A stretch of DNA of 64,000 nucleotides from Agromyces archimandritae (GTDB lineage: Bacteria > Actinomycetota > Actinomycetes > Actinomycetales > Microbacteriaceae): assembly GCF_018024495.1 (NCBI RefSeq), contig NZ_CP071696.1, forward strand, positions 1,178,001-1,242,000, read 5' to 3'. Shown one piece after another: positions 33,728 through 41,911 of the stretch. Every line of letters begins with the position of its first letter. Position 1 is the stretch's first letter. The notes under the pieces are model-generated. The model was not told the origin of the DNA, did no database searches, and saw only the letters and a list, made by a program, of their open reading frames with translations. A program made the translations under genes and the position numbers.

Positions 33728-33742
33728 TGTCCACTCTTGACA
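33728..33742. promoter_or_regulatory. Putative IclR operator in the divergent intergenic region
   Basis: TGTCCACTCTTGACA is a 15-bp near-perfect palindrome (6-bp arms, one mismatch), the usual size of IclR-family sites. It sits in the 64-bp gap between the catabolic operon and the IclR gene and would overlap promoters in both directions, including the TTGACA at 33737-33742. Confidence 0.55.
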
Positions 33743-33772
33743 GTGCCCGGCAGGTGGTCCCACGATCAACGC

Positions 33773-34531
33773 ATGAGTCCCGTTCATCGGAACACCGAAG
33801 AGGTATCGTCCCTCGGCAGATCGGTGCAGATCCTTCGCGCGTTCCTCCGTCCTACCCGGCACATGACCGTCGAGGAGCTGGTCCGGCGCACCGACCTGCC
33901 CAAGACGACAGTGCATCGGCTCGTCGCCGAGCTCATCCGTCTGGGCATGCTCGAACGAGGACCCTCCGGGCTGCAACTGGGGACCGTCGTGTTCGAGCTC
34001 GGCGAAGCGGCGCCCCAGTCCAGATCACTGCGGCAGGCGGCGCGGCGTACCCTCACGGATCTCAGCCACGCGACCAATCAGAACGTGGGGCTGGCGGTCC
34101 TCGACGGGGGCGAAGTGGTGTACCTCGACACCTACATCGGACGCGACGCGCCGCAGATCCCCCAACGGGGTGGCATGCGATGGCCGGCGCACGCAAGCTG
34201 CTCCGGAAAGGCGCTGCTCGCGTTCGCAGACGACGACGTGGCTGACGAAGCCCTCGCGCGGCCGCGGAGAACGCTCACGGACTTCACGATCACCGGGGAC
34301 GATGAACTCCGCACGGAGCTGGAGGAGATCCGGCGACGGGGCGCTGCTTTCGATCGCCAGGAGTCGTTCCTCACCGTCTCGGGCGTGGCGGTGCCGGTCT
34401 TCGACGCCAACGGCGATGTCGTCGCCGCCGTGTCGATCTCCGGGCTCAGCGGCCGCATCAACCTCCCCCGTTTCGACATTGCCCTGAAGGCGGCGGCGCT
34501 GACCATCTCCCGCGCATACGCCGCCGCATGA
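33773..34531 (+). CDS. IclR-family transcriptional regulator
   Basis: A 252-residue regulator. The N-terminal winged helix (SLGRSVQILRAFL; MTVEELVRRTDLPKTTVHRLVAEL) is followed by the IclR effector domain with GGMRWPAHASCSGKALLA, FDRQESFLTVSGVAVPVFD and a VSISGLSGRI strand. I start at ATG 33773; an upstream ATG would put 20 unrelated residues in front. Divergent from the 13-gene operon, it presumably controls that operon in response to a pathway metabolite. Confidence 0.93.
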   Translation: MSPVHRNTEEVSSLGRSVQILRAFLRPTRHMTVEELVRRTDLPKTTVHRLVAELIRLGMLERGPSGLQLGTVVFELGEAAPQSRSLRQAARRTLTDLSHATNQNVGLAVLDGGEVVYLDTYIGRDAPQIPQRGGMRWPAHASCSGKALLAFADDDVADEALARPRRTLTDFTITGDDELRTELEEIRRRGAAFDRQESFLTVSGVAVPVFDANGDVVAAVSISGLSGRINLPRFDIALKAAALTISRAYAAA

Positions 34532-34551
34532 GCGGCCGGGCATAAGAACAT

Positions 34552-34586
34552 GGGAGAAGCAGGTCTTCCGCGAGGTCCTGCTCCCC
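34552..34586 (+). terminator. Hairpin downstream of the IclR gene
   Basis: AGCAGG at 34558-34563 pairs with CCTGCT at 34577-34582, and flanking GGG/CCC can extend the stem past a short bulge. No U-tract follows. A likely transcript end for the regulator; moderate support. Confidence 0.4.
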
Positions 34587-34765
34587 GTCAGACGAGCTCG
34601 AACAATGTCGCAGGCCCGGGATGACGGCGACGCAGTCGTGGCACCTTCCGCCGATCGATCCCAGTAACCGCGTCCGGCCTGGCCCCTGCGTGTCAGGGTT
34701 GGGTGAGTCCACCGGTTCATTGCAAGTCCGCCTCGCGGGGCGAGCTGAAGGATCACCCTGTTTCG

Positions 34766-36047
34766 ATGAGTTCGAGTTCCCCGGTCGCGCTGGTCGCCGA
34801 CGATGAAGTCGTGAGTGCACCCTCGAGTCCCGACGGCCCGACACGTCGCCGTTCGTTCACACCGGGCCAGAAGCTGAAGTACCTGACCGAGTACGAGACC
34901 GCGTGCGAGACGGGCCAGGGGGCGGCGTACCTGCGCCGGCAGGGCCTGTATTCCTCGCTGATTTCGGAGTGGCGCAAGCAGCGCGATGCGGGCCTGTTCG
35001 AAGGCAAGAACCCGAGCCAAGAGGGCGTGCCGCGTGCCAGCGCCGCCCGTGCAGAAGCCAGACGCCGCCGACCCGACCCGGAACCCGCACCATCCCGCCC
35101 GGCGCCGGTGAACAAGCTGTCCGACGCGGAGCGAGCCGCAGTGCTGGCAGTGCTGAACAGTGACGAGTTCGTCGACAAGCCGCCGTTGCAGAACTACGCG
35201 ATCCTCCTCGAACGCGGCCGGTACATCGGCTCGGTCGCGACGATGTACCGGGTGCTGGCCGAGAACGCACAGGTCCGGAAACGTCGCCGGCTCGCCACGC
35301 ACCCCCCGCAAGGTGCCCGAACTGATCGCCACCGGCCCCGGGCAGGTCTACTCGTGGGACATCACGAAACTCGCCGGCCCCACCCGGGGCGTTTACTACG
35401 ACGCGTACGTGATGATCGACATCTTCTCCCGCCACATCGTCGGCGCCGTCGTCCACTCCTGTGAGGACGGGCTGCTCGCCAAGGAGATGATCCAAGACGC
35501 GTTCGGGCTGCACGGCACCCCGCAGGTCGTGCACTCCGACGGCGGCCCGTCGATGACGTCGAAGACCGTGAAGACCGTGAAGACCGTGAAGACCGTGAAG
35601 ACCGTGAAGACCGTGAAGACCGTGAAGACCGTGAAGACCGTGAAGACGTTACTCACCGACCTCGGCGTCGTCAGGTCCAGGCCCCGCCCGCACGTCAGTA
35701 ATGACAACCCATACTCGGAAGCGCGGTTCAAGACGATGAAGTACCTGCCCGTCGTCCCCGTCCGATTCGTCTCTCTGCCGCACGCCCGGCAGTTCCTGGA
35801 CGAGTTCGTGCACGCCTACAACCATCACCACCGCCACACCGGGATCGGGATGCACACCCCCGCCGATGCCCACCACGGTCACGCCGATGCGATCGAGCCT
35901 GACCGTGATGCCGCCCTCGAAACTGCCCGCCGCGCCCACCCGGAGCGGTTCACCAGCCGGCGTCGGGCCAGCCCCAAGATTCTCGACCGCGACCCGGCCA
36001 CGTGGATCAACCAACCACCAGTCGACGAGCTACAGCTCGCCGCCTGA
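34766..36047 (+). pseudogene. IS481-type transposase, frameshifted and carrying a KTV repeat expansion
   Basis: The first frame gives an HTH-containing N-terminal part (FTPGQKLKYLTEYETAC; LRRQGLYSSLISEWRKQR; ATMYRVLAENAQVRKRRRLA). Around 35300, in a run of six C, it must shift to continue as RKVPELIATGPGQVYSWDIT, the rve integrase core. The core retains the first two Asp (SWDIT; VHSDGG), a conserved SNDNPYSEARFKTMKY and the final Glu. Directly after the second Asp, nine in-frame KTV codon triplets are inserted. One C removed from the run would restore a single frame. Either a pseudogene or a base-calling error plus a genuine expansion. Confidence 0.75.
35562..35642 (+). repeat. Nine tandem copies of a 9-bp unit (AAGACCGTG)
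   Basis: Perfect, uninterrupted repetition of AAGACCGTG nine times, followed by a partial AAGAC. It is in frame within the transposase core and encodes (Lys-Thr-Val)9. Related transposases are expected to have one such unit at this place, so this is a slippage expansion. Confidence 0.95.
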
Positions 36048-36074
36048 CACTCACCGGCCTCATCCGCCTTGACA

Positions 36075-36308
36075 ATTTCCGTTCGGCGACTGGCTCGTTT
36101 GGGTGCCGGCGGCCTTCTCGACGTAGACGACGGAGCCGGTGAAATGCGCACCAAGCGCGCTGTTCTCGCCGGCGCGCACGATGTCCTTCCACAACTGCTT
36201 GCACTCGTCCTCGCCCCAGGCATACGCGCGCTGGTAGATCGGCACCTCGAACTGGCTCGTGACCTTGAGCAGGTCAAGCAGATTCGTATCGACGGCCTTC
36301 ACTGCCAC
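36075..36308 (-). pseudogene. GmrSD/DUF262-type restriction protein, N-terminal fragment
   Basis: From GTG 36308 the frame gives NLLDLLKVTSQFEVPIYQRA followed by YAWGEDECKQLWKDI and HFTGSVVYVEK. This is the start of the DUF262 domain of GmrSD-like type IV restriction enzymes (P-x-YQR-x-Y-x-W). The gene is cut after about 75 codons by the IS481-like element. The upstream part near 36310-36447 is probably its promoter region, itself bounded by the IS3 copy. A dead defence gene. Confidence 0.7.
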
Positions 36309-36530
36309 GTCCTTGTCTTCCGCGCACGAATCTCGCGACAGCGAGTTCGGTGATGGTGGTCCGCGGGTGAGAGCCCGATGCGACCCAACGTATCGATGCC
36401 CTAGCGCGAGCCTCCCACGGGAATCCCCTACTTCGGGGTCTTGCGGCTGGGCTGACCCCATTGTGTAGGTCCGGTCGTTGTGAGAGTCGTCCTGTTGCCC
36501 GCGGTTGCGGGCAGAGAGACTGGTCTTATC

Positions 36531-36815
36531 ATGACGAACAGCAGGAAGCGGCACACCCCGGAGCAGGTCGTCCGCAAGCTCGGGCAGGCCGACCGGATAC
36601 TCGCTGACGGCGCAGATGTCGCCGCGGTGTGTCGGGAGCTCGGCGTGTCCGAGCAGACCTACTACCGGTGGCGGAACCAGTACGGCGGCCTGAAGGCCGA
36701 CGACGCGAAACGGCTCAAGGAACTCGAGAAGCAGAACGCCACGTTGAAGCGGTTGCTTGCCGAAGCCGAGCTGGAGAAGGCCGCGCTCAAGGAGCTGGCT
36801 GAGGGAAACTTCTAG
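36531..36815 (+). CDS. IS3-family transposase OrfA (copy 2)
   Basis: Ninety-four residues, identical to OrfA of the other copy: HTH_Tnp_1 domain with VAAVCRELGVSEQTYYRW and a C-terminal coiled coil. The heptamer G GGA AAC at 36803-36809 is in the reading frame and ends three nt before the stop (36813-36815), an ideal -1 frameshift site. Confidence 0.93.
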   Translation: MTNSRKRHTPEQVVRKLGQADRILADGADVAAVCRELGVSEQTYYRWRNQYGGLKADDAKRLKELEKQNATLKRLLAEAELEKAALKELAEGNF

Positions 36816-36865
36816 GCCCGGGCAGGCGCCGCGCCGCCGTCGCTCACCTGATCAGGAAGCTGCAG

Positions 36866-37678
36866 GTGAGCGAGCGGATGGCGTGCCGTCTGGCCGGGCT
36901 GAGCCGCTCCGCGTACCGTCGCCCACTCAGGGGCGACACGACCGCGGACCCGGACCGGGCGCTGCGGGACTGGCTCCGCCAGTACGCGAAGGTCCACCCC
37001 AGGTGGGGGTACCGGCGGGCGTACCACGACGCCCGCGCCGAGGGCTGGACGGTCAACCACAAGAAGATCCAACGACTCTGGGCCGAAGAAGGGCTGCGGG
37101 TCCCGCAGCGGCGCCGCCGGAAACGGGTCGGGTCATCGACCGCGGACGCGCCGGCCGCGTCTGCACCGAACGTGGTGTGGGCGGTCGACTTCCAGTTCGA
37201 CGCCGACGAGCAGGGCCGGACGATCAAGATCTGCTCGATCGTCGACGAACACACTCGGGAATGCATCGGCGGCCTCGTGGAACGCTCGATCACCGCCGAC
37301 CGGCTTACCGCCCACCTCGAGGACCTCGTCGCCGTCCGCGGCGCTCCCGCGGTGCTCAGATCGGACAACGGGCCCGAGTTCATCAGCGAGGCGATGGCCG
37401 ACTGGGCCGGCACCCGCACCGGCCTGTCGTACATCCCGCCCGGGTCGCCCTGGCGCAACGGCTACGTCGAGTCGTTCAACAGCCGGATCCGCGACGAGTG
37501 CCTGAACATCAACAGCTTCTACTCGCTGCTGCACGCCCAGGTCATCATCGGCGACTGGAAGACCGAGTACAACCACGACCGCCGGCACTCATCGCTCGGG
37601 TACCTCGCACCCGTCGACTACGCTCGGCAATGCACCCATCAAATCGAACCCGACAACCCACACACCGTCCGGACCTAA
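36866..37678 (+). CDS. IS3-family transposase OrfB (copy 2)
   Basis: A 270-residue DDE integrase (VVWAVDFQFD, LRSDNGPEF, GYVESFNSRIRDE). The frame is open from the OrfA stop region, where a -1 shift would continue as GPGRRRAAVAHLIRKLQVSE, the usual N-terminus of these OrfB proteins. This supports synthesis as an OrfAB fusion. Appears active. Confidence 0.93.
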   Translation: MSERMACRLAGLSRSAYRRPLRGDTTADPDRALRDWLRQYAKVHPRWGYRRAYHDARAEGWTVNHKKIQRLWAEEGLRVPQRRRRKRVGSSTADAPAASAPNVVWAVDFQFDADEQGRTIKICSIVDEHTRECIGGLVERSITADRLTAHLEDLVAVRGAPAVLRSDNGPEFISEAMADWAGTRTGLSYIPPGSPWRNGYVESFNSRIRDECLNINSFYSLLHAQVIIGDWKTEYNHDRRHSSLGYLAPVDYARQCTHQIEPDNPHTVRT

Positions 37679-37761
37679 CGACGGGGGCGGCCCACGGCCC
37701 CATGGGTACGCGTCGATAGCCTGCTCAGATTCCTGCCCATCCGACCCGAAGCCGGCGCGCC

Positions 37762-40230
37762 ATGACTGATCTGTCCCGTTGGATCGAGACCCGACTCGAA
37801 GCCGACCCCACCCTCGATGACGAGGAGCGGCTCGTTATCCTCGCCGCCCTTGCGGGCGACGCCGAGCTGGCCGACCTCGTCGGGTTCCAGGCGGCCCGCG
37901 GTGAGCACAAACCCGCAACCGGCGACGCCGCCGACGGCAACGAGGCTGCGTCCGTCATCGACGTACCTGAGCCCGCAGGCGCCTTCCTGCAGCAGCTCAA
38001 GGTTGCAGGCTTCCGGGGCATCGGCCCGGAGGCGAAGCTCGACTTCCGCCCAGGCCCTGGCCTGACCGTCGTAACCGGGCGCAACGGCTCGGGAAAGTCG
38101 AGCTTCGCCGAAGCCCTGGAGGTCGCGCTTACCGGCACCACGCACCGGTGGAGCGACAAGGGCAGCAAGATCTGGTCGAGCGGCTGGCGCAACCTGCACG
38201 CCGCGGACACGTCGACTGTCGAGCTCACCCTTGCCGAAGCCGGCGTCGGCAGGACCACGCTCTCCCTCGACTGGGCCGGCGCTACGAGCGCCGACGGCCA
38301 CACCACCCACCTCCAGCGGTCCGGGCAGAAGCGCCAGGTCGGCGTCGCCGCCCTCGGTTGGGACGGTCCGCTCGAGATGTACCGCCCCATGCTCAGCTAC
38401 GACGAACTCGGCGAGATCCTCACGGCCGAGCCGAGCAAGCTCTACGACGCCCTCGCCAAAATGCTCGGCCTCGAGCAGCTCGCCGCCGGCCTCAAGCGGC
38501 TGACCGCGAGAGTGAAGACGCTCGGGGAACCGGCGGGCGAGGCATCCAAGCGGCGCAGCGCCCTGCGCGCACGACTCGAGCCGATCGACGATAATCGAGC
38601 CCGCGATGCGGCGGCACTCCTGAAGAAGACTGCTCCAGATCTCAGCGCGCTCGGCGCGCTCGCGACCGGGCGCGCCAGCGCCGAACAAGGCGCTGCGAAC
38701 CGGCTTCGCACGGCGCTTCGGCTCGAATTCCCTACCATCGAGCAGGTGCAGGATGCCCACATCGCGCTCGCGGACGCCCTGCAGAATGTGGCCGACGCCA
38801 GCGACGCCGCGACCTCAGGTTTGGAGCTGCAGGCGCAGCTGCTCGAGACTGCACTCCGTGTGCACGAGCATGAGGGCGACGGCGACTGTCCGGTCTGCGG
38901 CACGGGCCACCTCGACGACATGTGGGCGGCCACGACCCGCGAGCGCGTCGCAGACGCAGGGCGGCGCCTGGGTGAGCTCCGTCGCGCGAACGCGGCGCTC
39001 GCCGCCGCCCGCACGGCCGCGCACCAACTCATCGTGCCGACACCGAGCATCCTGAAGGACCTGGTTGAGGATGCTCGCTTCGCCGATCACGCACGCACGG
39101 CCGTGAGCGCGTGGGCAGCCTGGGAGACCCTCCCCGAGACCGATGCCGACCTGGTAGCGCACCTCGCGAACATCCATGCCCCGGCACTCGACGCGCTCGA
39201 CACGATGCAGCGCGACGTGCGCTCGACGGTGGAAGCCGCCGACGACGCGTGGACGACCGTTGCGGCCGAACTCGGCGCCTACGTGACGGTCGCAACGGCG
39301 GCAGCGGCGCAGAAGGCGGAACTCGACTCGGCCAAGCGGGCCGAGAAGTGGCTTAAGGATGCCGACGGGCGCCTCAAGAACGAGCGGCTCGACCCGATCG
39401 CGACGCAGGCCGCCGAGATCTGGGACCTGCTTCGTCAGGAGAGCAACGTCGAAATCGACGGGCTGCGCCTCGAGGGCTCGAACACGACCCGGCGCGCGGT
39501 CATCCGGACGAAGGTCGACGACGAGGAAGCGAACGGCGTTACCGTGCTCAGCCAGGGCGAACTGCACGCGCTCGCCCTCGCGCTGTTCCTGCCGCGCGCG
39601 ACCATGGCCGAGAGTCCGTTCCGATTCGTCGTGCTCGACGACCCCGTTCAGGCGATGGACCCCGCCAAGGTCGACGGGCTGGTGCAGGTGCTCGGTCGCA
39701 TCGCGGTCGACCGCCAGGTCATCGTGTTCTCGCATGACAACCGATTCGCGGATGCGGTGCGACGCGCGAGCATCAACGCGCAGGTGCTCGAGATCACTCG
39801 CGAGAGCCGATCGCGGGTCAGCACGAGCGTGACCTTCGATCCCCCCAGCCGCTATCTGCGCGATGCCGGCGCCATCATCAAAGACCGGCAGCTGCCCGAG
39901 CATGTGCTGCGCCGCGTGCTGCCCGGGATGCTGCGCTTCGCCGTCGAAGCGCAGGCTCGCGACCGGTACTTCGGTAAGCAGCTCGCGGCAGGTGCCACGC
40001 ACGGCGACCTCGAACGCACCTGGGAGCGGGCGAAGGTGACGCGCGACCGCGTCTCGCTCGCCGTCTACGGCGACATCCGCAGCCTCGACAGCTGGCTCAA
40101 GGCGCCTCATCGACGCCGAGGGCTGGGTGTGTGCTCGTCGGGCAATCACTCGCCGCTCCGCGGTGACGTGACGCTCGCACACGCCGACGTCGTGCAGATG
40201 GTCGGCGACCTCCGGGCCGGCGTGAAGTGA
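37762..40230 (+). CDS. Rad50/SMC-like AAA (ABC-type) ATPase of a three-gene defence-type operon
   Basis: An 822-residue ATPase. After a variable N-terminus (1-70) comes a RecF/SMC-type head: Walker A GRNGSGKS at 106-113 and the GFRGIG lead strand. Long Ala/Glu/Arg-rich coiled coils follow, broken by a CPVCG motif at 376-380 like the Rad50 zinc hook. The C-terminal head has signature LSQGELHALALALF near 596, Walker B FVVLDDPVQAMDP near 622-634, and the SHDNRFADAVRR H-loop. ATG 37762 is chosen as the first start; the stop overlaps the next GTG (GTGA). Such ATPases with an HNH nuclease partner occur in Septu (PtuA). It probably senses or translocates on nucleic acid and gates the nuclease. Confidence 0.88.
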   Translation: MTDLSRWIETRLEADPTLDDEERLVILAALAGDAELADLVGFQAARGEHKPATGDAADGNEAASVIDVPEPAGAFLQQLKVAGFRGIGPEAKLDFRPGPGLTVVTGRNGSGKSSFAEALEVALTGTTHRWSDKGSKIWSSGWRNLHAADTSTVELTLAEAGVGRTTLSLDWAGATSADGHTTHLQRSGQKRQVGVAALGWDGPLEMYRPMLSYDELGEILTAEPSKLYDALAKMLGLEQLAAGLKRLTARVKTLGEPAGEASKRRSALRARLEPIDDNRARDAAALLKKTAPDLSALGALATGRASAEQGAANRLRTALRLEFPTIEQVQDAHIALADALQNVADASDAATSGLELQAQLLETALRVHEHEGDGDCPVCGTGHLDDMWAATTRERVADAGRRLGELRRANAALAAARTAAHQLIVPTPSILKDLVEDARFADHARTAVSAWAAWETLPETDADLVAHLANIHAPALDALDTMQRDVRSTVEAADDAWTTVAAELGAYVTVATAAAAQKAELDSAKRAEKWLKDADGRLKNERLDPIATQAAEIWDLLRQESNVEIDGLRLEGSNTTRRAVIRTKVDDEEANGVTVLSQGELHALALALFLPRATMAESPFRFVVLDDPVQAMDPAKVDGLVQVLGRIAVDRQVIVFSHDNRFADAVRRASINAQVLEITRESRSRVSTSVTFDPPSRYLRDAGAIIKDRQLPEHVLRRVLPGMLRFAVEAQARDRYFGKQLAAGATHGDLERTWERAKVTRDRVSLAVYGDIRSLDSWLKAPHRRRGLGVCSSGNHSPLRGDVTLAHADVVQMVGDLRAGVK

Positions 40231-40607
40231 GCCCCGAGATCAAACTCGCCGAGGCACTGCTCTCGCGCACCGAGGCGCTGCGCTCGCATTCCCTGCGAAT
40301 GGCGTGCTGGATCGCTCGCAACGCGCTCGAGAAGGTCGTCGACGAACTGCTTGAGATGAAGGATGCAGCTGCTCCTGGCGCGAACATGCGCACGCGCCTC
40401 GTGGCACTGGAAGTGCTGTACCGCGTCGACGACGCGGCGATCGCGCTGCGAGCCGAATACGCGTGGTCGCGGCTCTCGAATGCCTGCCACTTCCATGCCT
40501 TCGAACTCACCCCTTCCCTCGCCGAAGTGCGGTCGCTCGTCGAACTCGTGGCAGACCTCGAAGCCACCGCCGAGAAGGGTCGGACCGGTGCCGCTCCCGC
40601 TGCGTGA
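40227..40607 (+). CDS. Small all-helical protein with R-x5-H motif (HEPN-like candidate)
   Basis: A 126-residue protein from GTG 40227, overlapping the ATPase stop by 4 nt. It is predicted almost entirely helical, with no signal or membrane segment. The stretch AWSRLSNACHFHAFELTPS holds Arg82-x5-His88, which fits the R-x4-6-H pattern of HEPN RNases, though the fold is not provable by eye. Its conserved-looking HFHAFELTPSLAEVRSLVE tail may contact the partner. Placed between ATPase and nuclease with overlaps on both sides, it should be an obligate third component. I know no described family name. Confidence 0.78.
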   Translation: MSPEIKLAEALLSRTEALRSHSLRMACWIARNALEKVVDELLEMKDAAAPGANMRTRLVALEVLYRVDDAAIALRAEYAWSRLSNACHFHAFELTPSLAEVRSLVELVADLEATAEKGRTGAAPAA

Positions 40608-41637
40608 CTATCTCGAACTCACCGTCGACGACGCTCGCAAGCAGTGGCTGCGCGTGGCCACCCGATCACAACCTGCCCCCGGCGCGCGGCAGGAGGACTA
40701 CCGGCCGGTCGAATCGTTGATGTGCTTCTTCCTCGGGCTCGACTCGCCGCTCTCGGAGAACGGGCACCTCAATCTCCGAACGAGCGACCCTCGAGTGCAG
40801 CTCTTCGCGCAGCAGTTCAAGCGCTCCGAGAAAAGCCTGTCGAGCAAGCTCAACAACCTGGTCGGCCGAGACGGGCGCTCGAAGGGCGCGAAGCACGAGC
40901 GGGAGGTCGGGATCGAGCTCACGAACAGCCCGTCACTCCTCCAGGCGCTCTACGCCGTGCTCATCGAGGGCGCCCGCCAAGCCGGCCTCGGTCGCGACCA
41001 GGTGCCGGACTTCCTCGGTCTCGAGACTCGCGAGTTCCAGGCCGTGAACGACTCGGTACGCGCACGGGCCGCGGAGTACAACGATGAAGTCGATGACCGC
41101 CTCCGTCTGCTCGACGCAACCGAAACCGTCGACAGAGTCACCGAGAAGATGGTGCGCGGCACGGTGCGTGTTGGCCAACAGGTCTTCGCACGCCAGGTCT
41201 TGGCGGCATCCTCCTTCGCTTGTGCCTTCTGCGGGCTCAGCGCGCTCAAGCACGGCATGCCCTCGTCTAGGCTCCTCGTTGCCTCGCACATCAAGGCCTG
41301 GAGTGTGAGTTCGAGCGCCGACCGACTCAACCCCAGCAACGGCATCGCCGCCTGCCCCACGCACGACGCCGCCTTCGAGAGCCACCTCATCGGCATCGAC
41401 CACAGCGGCAGGATCCTCAGATCGAAAGCAGTGATCGACGCAGTGGCTGTCGACGCCTCGTGGGAACGCTCGTTCGGCGACGCAACGCTGGCCCCGCAGC
41501 TTCTCGTGACGAGCGCCTCGAAGCTCCCCGACCCGATCTTCGTCGACTACTACGCGGCAGAAGCCGCGCAGTTACAGGTCGAGTACCTGTCGTGGCCGCT
41601 ACCCGCGCCCCTGGCAGATCGGCTGGCCGCACAGTAG
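40588..41637 (+). CDS. HNH_2-type endonuclease of the three-gene operon
   Basis: A 349-residue protein. I start at GTG 40588, which overlaps the small gene by 20 nt and has GAAGGG upstream. The first 200 residues (RDYLELTVDDARKQWL; HLNLRTSDPRVQLFAQQF; SSKLNNL) look like a helical specificity or interaction region. The C-terminus is an HNH_2 (PF13391) nuclease: CAFCGLSAL with Cys212 and Cys215, LLVASHIKAW with His234, and NPSNGIAACPTHDAAFES with His259. These give the expected metal-His catalytic core. It probably cuts DNA when licensed by the ATPase. Similar nucleases appear as lone restriction-like genes. Confidence 0.88.
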   Translation: MPLPLRDYLELTVDDARKQWLRVATRSQPAPGARQEDYRPVESLMCFFLGLDSPLSENGHLNLRTSDPRVQLFAQQFKRSEKSLSSKLNNLVGRDGRSKGAKHEREVGIELTNSPSLLQALYAVLIEGARQAGLGRDQVPDFLGLETREFQAVNDSVRARAAEYNDEVDDRLRLLDATETVDRVTEKMVRGTVRVGQQVFARQVLAASSFACAFCGLSALKHGMPSSRLLVASHIKAWSVSSSADRLNPSNGIAACPTHDAAFESHLIGIDHSGRILRSKAVIDAVAVDASWERSFGDATLAPQLLVTSASKLPDPIFVDYYAAEAAQLQVEYLSWPLPAPLADRLAAQ

Positions 41638-41911
41638 CACCCGCCTCACCGCACCGAGTCGCGCTCCGCGTCGTCGAGCCCGCGGCGGTCGCCGGCACGG
41701 TTGCGCGAAACATAGGCGCCGGCCACTGCGGAGAGGTCGCCGACCGCGTCGGGCCGGGCCGAGTAGGAGAGGGCGGCGTCTGCGGGAGATGCCGAGGCCT
41801 TCGGCGGGGATGCCCGTGACCTCCGCCTCCGGGGCGTTGACGGCCCTTCGGGCATTCGCTGGCGCCCTGAGGCGAATCCGCCGGATATCCGAAGAGCCGG
41901 CTGGTGCTCCC

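Larger units (their letters stand above)
34691..36074 (+). mobile_element. IS481-like insertion sequence with degenerate transposase
   Basis: Ends are inferred from a terminal match: TGTCAGGGTTGGGTGAGTCC on the left against TGTCAAGGCGGATGAGGCC reading in from the right. The element is 1384 bp. No direct target duplication is visible, and an exact copy of its last 23 bp occurs alone at 22216-22238, so the locus has been rearranged. The right end truncates a DUF262/GmrSD gene. Confidence 0.65.
36448..37694 (+). mobile_element. IS3-family element, copy 2 of 2, with 4-bp target duplication
   Basis: A 1247-bp element, the same length as the copy at 17988-19234 and nearly identical, in the opposite orientation. 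CGGC flanks it (36444-36447 and 37695-37698). It ends 67 bp before the start of the Rad50-like ATPase gene and could influence that gene's transcription. Confidence 0.93.

Noticed and set aside
35562..35642. Tandem array considered as a CRISPR
   Set aside because: Units are 9 bp, contiguous, without spacers, and in frame in a transposase.
36757..37719. 320-codon frame overlapping both IS3 transposase genes
   Set aside because: Shadow frame of OrfB. It has no integrase motifs, whereas the OrfB frame has a complete DDE triad.
41638..41911. Possible gene fragment after the HNH gene
   Set aside because: A short minus-strand frame ends SRNRAGDRRGLDDAERDSVR but has no recognisable family, start or ribosome site. 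Not reported as a feature.
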